Assembly (NCBI GenBank): GCA_018524725.1
Contig: JAEUWP010000363.1
Coordinates: forward strand, 1 to 30,679
Length of the DNA: 30,679 nucleotides
Direction of reading: 5' to 3'
From: Podaxis mareebaensis
Lineage: Eukaryota; Basidiomycota; Agaricomycetes; Agaricales; Agaricaceae
The notes under the pieces were generated by a model. It was not told where the DNA came from and made no database searches. It saw only the letters and a list, made by a program, of their open reading frames with translations. Both the position numbers and the translations under genes were made by a program. The stretch's first letter is position 1; every line of letters begins with the position of its first letter. Below are positions 20,325-29,757 of the stretch, in pieces.

Positions 20325-21645
20325 TTACAGATATTCTGCAGTATTGGACCAATCCGGGTGAAAGATGCCTAATCTGTGAAAGACGTCCTTCCTAATAAAA
20401 TGTGCATAACATATACAGTCACCTTGACCCCATGACTTCACTTGATGTTGAAGGAGATTTCCACACAACTGGATTACAGTGCCTGGCCCATAATCCAATG
20501 TTGCTCCCAACTCAGGCAAGTGAAAAGATGCCGTTTTGTAGGATCCAATGGACACAAGTTGATCATACCATTCATATGCTCCATGGCAGTTGCAATGCTT
20601 TTTAGTCTTCCAATTGGTGATGACTGCCATACCAGAAAAAATAGAAGTCCACATTTCTGCATACTTCTTGGTTGGTTCCCTGGCCTGGAGTTTCTGCAGC
20701 GCTTCTTCACCAGCATCATGGAGGTCTGGATGTGTGAGGGCAATGGCAAGATTGAGGAATTCTCCTGTATTTCGGATACCTTGAAGCCATTTACATGCAC
20801 TGCAGTCCAAGTGCTTTCGGATTGAGACTGATGTGTTGATGACTGCATTGGGATTGCTCTGCAAATGTCAGGCTTGAATGGTAAGGAATGAAAGAACTGG
20901 CCATACCCCATGACCTAAGGGAAACCATCCTGGGGAGAATGTTTGGGCTCCATTCTGCATATGCCGAGTTCCATCATTATCCATGAATGCATCTGGTGCT
21001 GTTCGCCAGGTCTTCCCATTGATTGTGCCTTTTAGAACTGGATCAAGGTGTTTTGTTGCAGTGATCAATTCATTCTATAGGGCAATCAGTTAGAGAATGC
21101 AAGGAAACAATCAATTAACATCACCTGTTGACTTTCAGAAAGCAAACCTGGCAGGTACCAAACCAGGATATGACCCTCACTATCCACAATGACTGAGGGA
21201 TTAGACAGCCTTCCCAGCTCAGGATTTTTAAGGATGTGAGTTATGGGCTGAGGTGGTTTGAGCATTGAAACATCACAGTTCAAGTGTACTGTGGCTTTAA
21301 GTCAGCTTGTATATCAAGTCAGTGGAAGAAAATCTATACCTGGGTTCAATAAGGCTGCTGCCACAGTTCGAATGAGCCACCGTTGGTCATTTTTATTGTT
21401 TGATCTGTATCTACCAGGGCCAACTGCAGCCCCAGATGTTTGTATGAGGGCTGGACTAAAATATGGGGATAGAATGCATGAAAACACCAGTACAATGCTG
21501 TATATGTAAACACTTACCGCCCAGTAGCACTAATGTATTTCAACCTTTGGCGGAAGCTTTCCCAGATTTCCCCAGAGCTAGTCTTTGCCTGGTTGTGTTT
21601 CTTCTTCTTGTCACTGCCCCGCTCACGTACTGGTCATCTCCCCAT
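20325..21645 (-). pseudogene. TET/JBP-type 2OG-Fe(II) dioxygenase, disabled, 5 exons
   Basis: Exons: 21518-21645, 21340-21455, 21125-21288, 20907-21074, 20325-20858; introns of 48-62 nt and all phases agree (369 residues). The C-terminal half matches the fungal TET/JBP group, enzymes that oxidise 5-methylcytosine and are often carried by transposons: FSPGWFPLGHG, HPDLHDAG, EWYDQLVSIGSY, YGPGTVIQLCGNLLQHQV, GDCICYAHFIR. His330 (in HQV) and Arg348 (2-oxoglutarate ligand) remain, but the metal-binding HxD motif reads H280-C-N282 (codons at 20589-20597), so iron binding should be lost. Codon 4 is TGA (21634-21636) between MGR and PVRERG. The first ATG after that stop (MLKPPQP, 21265) would give a 280-residue product that still lacks HxD. 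The residue assignments rest on my recall of the family. Confidence 0.72.
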
Positions 21646-22040
21646 CTTGTGATGACAGCGAATGTGGTGGAAGCAAAGATGCAAGTGAACAGTGACTCAA
21701 GTCTCACAGTCAAGTCACATGAAAATTTTCCCATAACTAAATACATACATACAGACAGAGGACACTACTATCACAATTATCAGTATGCAGCCCCTAATAC
21801 TCAAATTTTCAAAAACACTCATCAAAATCCTCCAGGTTCTGAGTCTGATATTGAAGCGGCTAAAACTGCGATTGTCAAGTTGGCCTCCACACCTGGTGGT
21901 CATCCACACTGCAATTAAAACTGGGCATACCTTACACCTCAGTTATAACACTGTAGGATAGCTAGCTGTATGTGTCTCAACATACGCGCAGATTTATGAA
22001 TTACGAAGTACAACACATAATGATAGTATTGCTAAACTCT
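21646..22040. other. Spacer between dioxygenase remnant and minisatellite
   Basis: About 0.4 kb of CpG-poor sequence upstream of the dioxygenase start. No gene is recognised. It may carry that gene's former promoter. Confidence 0.35.
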
Positions 22041-22059
22041 CTACATGGTATCCTCGGCA

Positions 22060-23160
22060 GGTGGCTGCACGGGGCTCCAGTACCAAAGCCAAGCTGTCAT
22101 GGCTGTCATCGTCATCGGCAGGTGGATGCGCAGGGCTCCAGTACCAAAGCCAACCCATTGTGGCCATCATCGTCATTGGCGGGTGGATGTGCAGGGCTCT
22201 GGTACCAAAGCCAAGCAGTTGTGGCCGTCATCATCGTCAGTGGGTGGATGTGCAGGGCTCCAGTACCAAAGCCAACCTGTTGTGGCCATCATCGTTGTCG
22301 GCAGGTGGATGCGCAGGGCTCCAGTACCAAAGCCAAGCCATCGTCATTGTCATTGTCATCGGCGGGTGGCTGCACGGGGCTCTGGTACCAGAGCCAAGCC
22401 GTCATTGCCATTGTCACATCATTGTCATTATTGCCATTGTCACATCATTGTCATTGTTGCCATTGTTGCATTGTTGTCGTTGTCGCCATTGTCGCATTGT
22501 TGTCGTTGTTGCCATCATCACCATTGTCGCATTGTTGTCATTGCCATTGTCGCATTGTTGTCACCATTGTCCCATTGTCGTCCCCATTGTCATCCCCATC
22601 ATCACATTGCTGTGTTGCCATCGTCGCATCGTCATTGCCATTGTCCCATCGTTGTCCCCATCGTTGCATTGCCGTGTTGCCATTGTCACATCATCGTCAC
22701 ATTGCTGTCATCGCCATTGTCACATTGTCGTCGCACCGCCATTGTCGCCATCATTGTTGCCATCATCATCAGTGGGTGGCTGTGTGGGGCTCTGGTACCA
22801 GAGCCAAGTCATCATCATCATTGTTGTCATCATTGTCATTGGTGGGTGGCTGTGCGGGGCTCTGGTACCAGAGCCAGGTCGTCGTCATTGCCATCGTTAT
22901 CAGTGGGTGGCTGCATGGGGCTCTGGTACCACAGCCAAGTTGTCATTGTCATTGTCGCCATCGTCATCAGCGGGTGGCTGTGTGGTGCTCTGGTACCAGA
23001 GCCAGGTCATCATTGTCACCATTGTTATCGGCGGGTGGCTGCATGGGGCTCTGGTACCAAGGCTGAAATCGTCATCATCAGTGGGCGGCTGCATGGGGGC
23101 CTGGTACCAAAACTGAAATGGTCATCGTCAGCAGGCGGCTGTGTGGGGGCCTGACACTGA
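22060..23160. repeat. 60-bp minisatellite with a short-period CATTGTC-rich core
   Basis: A unit of about 60 bp, built around GGCTCCAGTACCAAAGCCAA or GGCTCTGGTACCAGAGCCAA followed by GTCATCRTCATCGGCGGGTGG-like sequence, occurs about six times at 22060-22395 and about six times at 22765-23160. Between them lie about 370 bp of short-period sequence made of CATTGTC, CATTGTTG and GTCATCATC variants. Because the unit has no stop trinucleotide on the plus strand, all three plus frames stay open for more than 1 kb (21972-23066, 22045-23154, 22061-23116). The translations are repetitive Cys/His/Val/Ser strings in every frame, so I read this as repeat DNA, not a gene. Confidence 0.85.
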
Positions 23161-23747
23161 AACCCAATTCGTCATTGTTGGTGGGAGGAGGTGGGCCCTG
23201 TACCAAACACCCAAGAGGGACCTGCTGCCCTCAGCTGATCCATATCTGTATCGACAGATTGTGTTAGTAATGGAGTAGCAGGGAAAATGAAACGAGTCAG
23301 ACTTGTCACTTGGTCTGTGTTGTTGTTTGTTTGTGCATGGCAATGCCCCCCCTGGAATTTCCTGGGTCATCAACTTGTCATGGGTGTGACCATCTTCTCT
23401 TTCTCTCGCACTCCCGTCCACCAGCAACCCCAGCTGCCCATGTCACGTGGAACCTCCATGTAGTACCTATTGTCTGGGGTGCTACAACGACCTGGTGAAG
23501 CGCAATTGGGTGGCCACAGACAAGAGGCCAAGGGTGTCCACAAAACATGCCATCTGCATAACCTACATCATTGTAGGGCAGAATGGCTTTGTGGAGGGAT
23601 GGCCAATCACCACCACAAGGCCACACTTGGGTTATAAAACACCCTTGTGCACAACTCCCTTAAAACGGAGTTCATCCTTGCTGGTGCCCCCCTGGCTGAC
23701 TTGTGGGCCTATTGCAGTGACGTAGGGCCCTGCGTCGCAGGGGGATT
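23161..23747. other. Spacer, no gene recognised
   Basis: CpG-poor sequence between the minisatellite and the 63-bp repeats. Short open frames on both strands show no recognisable motif. Confidence 0.35.
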
Positions 23748-23940
23748 ACTTGCATTTTCTATGCAAGTTGGGTATTCGGGGGATTCTTCTGTGTGTTCGT
23801 TCACACTTTTACTTGCATTTTCTATGCAAGTTGGGTATTTGGGGGATTATTCTGTGTGTTCGTTCACACTTTTACTTGCATTTTCTATGCAAGCTGGGTA
23901 CTGGGGGTTATAGTGTGTGCTCATACTTGCATTTTGTGCA
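23748..23940. repeat. 63-bp tandem repeat, three copies plus a fragment
   Basis: ACTTGCATTTTCTATGCAAG starts at 23748, 23811 and 23874, an exact 63-bp period, with a shortened copy near 23925. Each copy begins with a short hairpin (ACTTGCA ... TGCAAGT). Because 63 is a multiple of three, open frames repeat a 21-residue string; I do not take these as protein. Confidence 0.8.
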
Positions 23941-24084
23941 AGGCAGTGTCGAAATCATATTCACACATGCTGACTGACTGTAAGGGTGTGGGGCTGGGTG
24001 CTACACAGGTGTTTCCATGTCCATCTTAGGTGAGTTTGTTTCACTTGCATATAGTAAGTATGTCTTCACTGACCACACTTGCCC

Positions 24085-24325
24085 AGGGCCTGGGTCCTAC
24101 CTATCTCCTGAATGCCTTTACTCCCTAGCTGCATATACTGTTATACTGTCATCCCAGATTTGTACTCACTCCTATGTCCCTTTGTCAGTTGCACTCGCCA
24201 GTCCTGGGTCCTACCTATCTCCCAGCTGCCTTTGCTTGACCTGTATCCCACCCCAGCTGCATATATTGTTTTACTGTCATCCTGGATCCATACTGACTCC
24301 TACATCCTTTTGTCAGTTGTCCCTT
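24085..24325. repeat. Imperfect direct duplication, about 114-bp period
   Basis: Two similar copies start TGGGTCCTACCTATCTCC at 24091 and 24205, continue through AGCTGCATATA and ACTGTCATCC, and end near TTGTCAGTTG. They differ by point changes and small indels. The surrounding sequence (23941-24848) holds no recognisable gene. Confidence 0.6.
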
Positions 24326-24848
24326 TGTATGTCCACTTGGTTGTATGTAGTTGGTCTATTCTCCCCACTCTATCCCTTCCTGTGGTAAGCCCACCAATTT
24401 GTTTTGCTGATTGGTGATCTTTTACTCACCTGCTCTGCAGGTTCTCTCTGTGGGTTTATTGCATTTCCAGTCAGTGTTGTTCATTCTATGGTTTGCCATA
24501 CTCATGTGTTTGCAACAGCATATACCTTTTTTTTGGAGATATGTCTATTTTATATCTGTTCTTCTTTCATTCTTTTTCTCTCCCCATTCCACCTATGCTT
24601 TCAAGGGTAGCTGGCCACTCCCTTGAAAATAGCAGTGGAAGGGGCTTTTAGTGTAGATTGTATCTTTGATCTTTTATTTTTTTGCACTAATTTGTCATTG
24701 AATAATGTGATATCTGCTATCAGGTCTTATTTTTTCACACATGGGCACCTATTTAATACTGAGTGAGAAAATGCTGTAAAAACCTTATCTTCTACCATCA
24801 TCACTCGTCTTCTTGCACCAACTTGCCACCTACCTTCAGCACAAATTC

Positions 24849-26428
24849 ATGCCTGATAACAAGACCACTGGAAAGAGGTTGAGGGTTGAGTTCCAGGCTT
24901 TCAAACAATTGGAAAACCCGGAAGATTGGGATATAGATAATGGCCATTCAACCAATGATCCGCAGATGATTTCTGATGATTCGGGTGGAAATGTGAGTGA
25001 TTTGACAAAGTGCATGCCCTGGTACCTAACACACAATAGTTTTGCATGTACTGTGGGGATGGTGGTAGGATTGTTATCTGCAATTGCCAAAGGGCAATGT
25101 GTCTTGACTGCTGCCTCTTGATGCCTGAGGTCCAATATGACAATGATACCAGTGACTTTACATGTCCAAAATGCTGGCTAGAACACTCTCCCAATGATCT
25201 GTATAAGGTATGTTGTATGCTCAAATTATATAATCATAGGACTACTGGATTTTATAGCCCTTTTCCACCATTCCAACCTCCATCTTTGTTGAATCAACTC
25301 CATACACCTGTGGGCACTATCCTTATATGCGGTTTGACTCCACCTGCATTCTGGTCTATCGACTCAGGGGCTTAGACTCTGATATGTATATCTCAAGACT
25401 AGTTTATGGTCATTTGAAGGCATATTTCCCCAATCCTGCTCCTCCATCATCCATCCATCTTCTGGAGATCGAACTGGACCTCCATGGTCCTGGAGGTGAG
25501 CATCACCTTCAGATGCAAATAAAGGGGGTAGAAGATACGCTTAAGGCATGAGTTACCATTCCATATTCTCCCACTACCCCTGACTTATTCCCATTGGTAG
25601 CTATAACCAGTTTATTGTCTTTATCTGGACACACTCAACCATTGATTCAGGAATGTTTTGGACATCACCAGAACCATATATGGGATTACAGACACCAACA
25701 TTGGTATAAAATTTTGTTCATTGATTGGTATTCTCTACAACTCAATGATTACCCAGTTCTTTTCACAGCTATTTCCCCCTAGTATTTTACAACATTTCAA
25801 CTGAGATCCTATGGCTGGATTGTTTCTTATCACATGTGGGGGTCCATTTATTCTCCCTGCATGCCACATGGAGGTTTTCGATTTTGCTTCAAAGTAAGGT
25901 TCTTCAATTATATTGAGGCTTACTTAGGTTCTAATTCCAATAGACACTTTTGGCTCACCATGGCTTTTGTTCATCTGGACTTCCATCCCACCTCCTGTCA
26001 TACCTTTATGCTGGAGTTTTGCTGCCAGGTATTTGTTTACCACAAACCATCGGACTTTCAGAACATATTGCATCTGCATCCTGACTTGGGTGCTGGTACT
26101 GAAAGTATCCTCCTCATTCAGCATGGGGAGGCCTATCCATTTATTCTTCAATGGTCATCAGACTTGAAAGGTATGGGGATAATTCTCATGCTTTTCTGTA
26201 GCTTATTCTTCAGCATCAGATGCAGTTGTATTGAGGTGTCGGAACTCTAAATGCAATAAAAAAGATGTGTTTGAACAGATCAAGGAATCTGTCTTTGTGA
26301 CTGCAGGGAGCCAGGTTGGGACAGGTCCCTTATATAACTTGGTTGGTCAATGGATTGGATACTATGTCAATGAGGAGGGTAACCCAGCAAAGAGTGGTGA
26401 ATTCAAGCTGTATTGTCCAAGCATGTAA
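24849..26428 (+). pseudogene. Zinc-cluster protein with possible caspase/CHAT-like core, disabled
   Basis: Readable exons: 24849-24992, 25040-25207, 25258 to about 25548, about 25600-25703, 25757-25893, 25944-26170, 26220-26428. The N-terminal part has a PHD/RING-like cysteine cluster (FCMYCGDGG, VICNCQRAMCLDCC, FTCPKCW). A second part has a hydrophobic strand followed by His (FIVFIWTHST, His codon 25632) and another followed by Cys (GLFLITCGGP, Cys codon 25835), the arrangement of a caspase/CHAT-like His-Cys dyad. Then comes AFVHLDFHPTSCHTF, and a C-terminal CRNSKC pair. TGA at 25802-25804 lies in frame between QLFPPSILQHFN and DPMAGLFL; another at 25549 may be intronic, as the join there is unresolved. 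It resembles large hypothetical Agaricomycete proteins; function is unknown. An upstream exon may be missing. Confidence 0.55.
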
Positions 26429-26429
26429 A

Positions 26430-27424
26430 TTAAGTTAGACTATGGACTTTACAAATACTTGTGGATGCTTCAGAAAGAATAATCGACTCGCTATGAAATA
26501 CATCATGGTCTTTCAAGTAGTTGACAGCAGAGAAGAGACAACCATCAGAGATTCCTGGAAATTGTGTTTGTCTGATAAGATCTGGGATATCACGCAGGAG
26601 AATGGTAAGTTCTGAATCAATAATCTTTGGCACAATGTTAGTTCTCCAGCCATCCTTCCACCTCCGTCCACACTGTGAGCTACTCTGACAACCACACTGA
26701 AAAGGTGGTGGAAATAGCACAACCTGAATTCTCTCAGAGAGAAATGCTTCCCTAGCCTTTGAGATAATTGCAAAGGACTGGTACAGCACTCGCTCAATGT
26801 CCTCACTTGTAAGCTTACCAAGTGAGTCCGTAACTAGAGCTGCCACTGCAGGGTGAATCCAATCTTGAATTTGGAACTGTACTGCGAGTTCAAGCTGCTG
26901 AGTTGGGCTGAGGGGAGGTTGAAGCTCTCCCAACTTCACAATGGCAAAGCTCATGCCAGCCTCAACATTCCACATATGTGAAACACTAAGAATATCTACC
27001 AATAGGTCCTCTTGTAGCGGTAAAGGCTCCCAGTCACTACCAAAAGTTGTTAAGCTGATATATTGGAGCTTTTGCAAGAGGCTGAGAATGCACAAGTGAT
27101 TAAACCATTTGATGAAAGATGCAACTGAAGAAGCCTTGATGCCTTCAAGCCAAATTGGATTGGATTCTGTGCCCTCAGAATGTTCACTGGAGGCAGGTAT
27201 GTTGAAAATATCGCTGATAACAGTGGAGTGGTGCTTGAGACATCCAACATCAATATTGAATGTAAAATTCTCCACCTTGAAATTTGCTAGTCAGTATGGC
27301 ACATGATTGAGTCTTCGGAAAACCTACAGAAAAGACCAAATCTTTGCTTTGTATCCAACACTTGGGATCTGGATATCTGACACAGGTTGGTGGAGGGGTT
27401 AGGTATTGACCTACTAGTTTTCAT
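26430..27424 (-). CDS. BTB/POZ-domain protein, 3 exons, about 302 aa
   Basis: The main exon 26430-27275 is preceded by 27328-27376 and a tentative first exon 27411-27424 (MKTSRYPDPKCWIQSKDL). The start reads VENFTFNIDVGCLKHHSTVI, then FNIPASSEHSEG and PIWLEGIKASSVASFIKWF, which is the Agaricomycete BTB/POZ layout (VE-x-x-hF-x-V ... hS-x-hF-x-D-hF ... P-I-x-L-x-G-h). The rest is helical (YISLTTFGSDW, ILSVSHMWNVEAGM). BTB domains mediate dimerisation and often recruit cullin-3 ligases; the partner is unknown. The first intron would be only 34 nt, short for this genome, although it contains CTAAC. The stop is one base from the stop of the convergent zinc-cluster gene. This is the only gene in the mobile region without an in-frame stop. 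Confidence 0.65.
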
Positions 27425-27715
27425 GAGTTGGATTATCAGCCCAGGCTTATCTCAGATATATCTAGGCTTACAGCAATTATTTTGAGATAGATCACCCATT
27501 GGGACGATGGAGATAAATGGAGGTCAAGGTGGTAATAATAGAAGATACGAGCTTAGATGAAAGTTAGAGGGGTATTGGAGCATCCATTGCTCATGAAGAT
27601 GAGTGCTTGATATACCTTTATCAGCAGAATGATAAACATAATATTCCCATGAGTATTTGTCTTGCACTGCTCCCATCATTCCTCTTACTCTTACTCTGTT
27701 CGTCACTTCAGGAGA
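27425..27715. other. Divergent spacer between BTB and integrase genes
   Basis: 291 bp between the start codons of the BTB gene (-) and the integrase gene (+). No gene or specific site is recognised; it probably held both promoters. Confidence 0.35.
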
Positions 27716-29647
27716 ATGAGTCTTCCCTCTTTACCTGCAGACAGGATCTGGCCAGCAGGCATTTACAGTGCCATACAAACATTACAAAACATTTATGCAA
27801 GTGCATTCCAAGCTCTATCACAAGGCAGCCTAGAACCACACTGAATACGTTTTCATGAACACCACATTGCACAGACAGCAATGGATCTTCTAGAGGGCCT
27901 TCATGGCTCTATTCAATCTGACGGTATTCCAGAAGTTTGGATTCAGGAGTGTATGGTGGCATTCATCACACTTGTGCGTCAGCTGGAGAAGGGAAGATTG
28001 TCATTGCAAGGACAGTATGTACCCTTCAAATGAAGTAAATATTAAATTCTATACTTAATGGGCTATACAGGGATGAGAAAGGCATTCATTCCATACAGAC
28101 AGTTCTACGCATTCATAATGGAAAGCAAGGCTGCCCCCTTAAGGCCATCAACCCAGAGCTTCTTCAAAACGCACTTGGTCCAAACTGGAACATTTCAAAG
28201 TGGCAATTGGCCAAGATCTTTAATGTCAACTGGAATACTCTTAACAAGTATGCTAAGCTTTATGGAATCAAGAAAACGTATTTGGTCATCTCCAACTCAA
28301 CACTGGATGCAGTCATTCATCAATACCTTCAGGAGTGTCCTGACTCAGGCCAACACTACCTGACGGGTCTTCTATTAGCTCAAGGCATTAGAATTCCAAG
28401 ACATTGGCTCTGCTCATCTATGAACCGTATTAACTCCTTGGGCTCCAGTATCCGGTATCATCAGCAGACAGTGGCCATCCCATGCCAACCATATGCAGTA
28501 ACCTGTCCTAATGTGCTTTGGCATATTGATGGGCATCACAAACTCATTCACTGGGGGATAGTTATTCATAGCTGCATAGATGGGTTTTCTCAGACAGTAT
28601 GTAATCAATTGAACTTGCTTCTCTTACTCATACCAATCTCTGACAGGTCACTGGCTTGAAAGCTAGTACTAATAATCTTCCGTCAACCATTTTACAAATG
28701 TTTCTTGATGCAACAAATGAGTTTGGAGTGCCATCAAGGGTTAGGGGGGACCGAGGGGGAGAGAACCGTGATGTGTCAGTGCTAATGATTCTTCTCCGTG
28801 GGCAGAACTGTGCAAGCTTTATGTGGGGGTCCTCTATGCATAATACCTGGATAGAAAGGTTATGGGTTGAAGTCGGAACCCAATTTGGTCGCCGGTGGAA
28901 GGCCTTTTTTCTCCACCTGGAACACCAACATGGGTTGAACCGAAAAGATCCTCAACATCTTTGGCTCCTCCACTTTCTCTTTTTGGGTAACCTGAATGAA
29001 GACTGTGAGCTATTTCAAACCATGTGGAACCATCACCCATTGTTGGGAGAGGGCCATAACTGATGTCCACTGGTACATTTCGCTTAGCAGTAATACGTTT
29101 ATCACAATATTGATTTTTCTCCTGTCAGGATCTATGGTTTATAGGCCAATCACGTCATGGTGTATATGATGACTGTGAGGGTGTTCTGGAACATACCATA
29201 CACCAACATTATGGAACATTTGGAGCTCCAGTTATGAGACGACCAGGATGGACAGGTGCCAGTCATCTGCTTGATGAAGACCCTGATAATGAGTGGATTG
29301 ACGTTGATGAAGAGCAGGAACAAATTGATGCTCAGCATGAGGCACTGCCTAATATCTATTCTCATCCTGTCCCTGTTCCACACCATGACTGCCCATTTAC
29401 GGAGGAGGAGAAGATCCTGTTTGCTTCTGGATTGGAGAAGCTTCAGTTAGAGTGCCGTATACCCTTAGGTTATGGCATTCATCCTTCAGAATGGACTTCC
29501 CCATACCTCCCCTATGGTAATATTGCCATTGGCCAAGGATGTAGTTCTATATGTGTTAGCTTACCCAATGCAGTGTGGCTGAAACAATCTGAGTTATGGG
29601 TTCAGGCTCTCTATCTACTGATGTACATCTTGGAAAGTAGGGCTTAA
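27716..29647 (+). pseudogene. DDE integrase (rve core) of a transposable element, disabled by two TGA codons
   Basis: Exons: 27716-28014, 28071-28596, 28647-29072, 29129-29647; phases agree and the full frame is 590 codons. After an N-terminal helical region comes a helix-turn-helix-like segment (WQLAKIFNVNWNTLNKYAK) and the integrase core. The core has Asp in LWHIDGHHKL (28528), Asp in RGDRGGEN (28749) and Glu in WIERLW (28854), a D-D-34-E triad. It continues HLWLLHFLFLGNLNEDC and DLWFIGQSRHGVYDD, the layout of an integrase-like protein abundant in Agaricomycete genomes. It would cut and join element ends. TGA at 27842-27844 lies between LEPH and IRFHEHH, and TGA at 29061-29063 between GHN and CPLDLWFIGQ. 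Both have good coding sequence on each side, and the triad itself is intact, so loss of function looks recent. Confidence 0.75.
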
Positions 29648-29757
29648 AGGCATATATATACAGAATATTCTAGTGATTTCTTTTTCCCCCATCTACCTAT
29701 TTTTCTTCCTAATTACTCACTCATTTGGCTCGCTTTCTTGCTCCTCCTTCATTGACA

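Noticed and set aside
21972..23154. Three long overlapping plus-strand open frames
   Set aside because: They result from a stop-free tandem repeat. All three translations are low-complexity and equally open, so none is supported as a protein.
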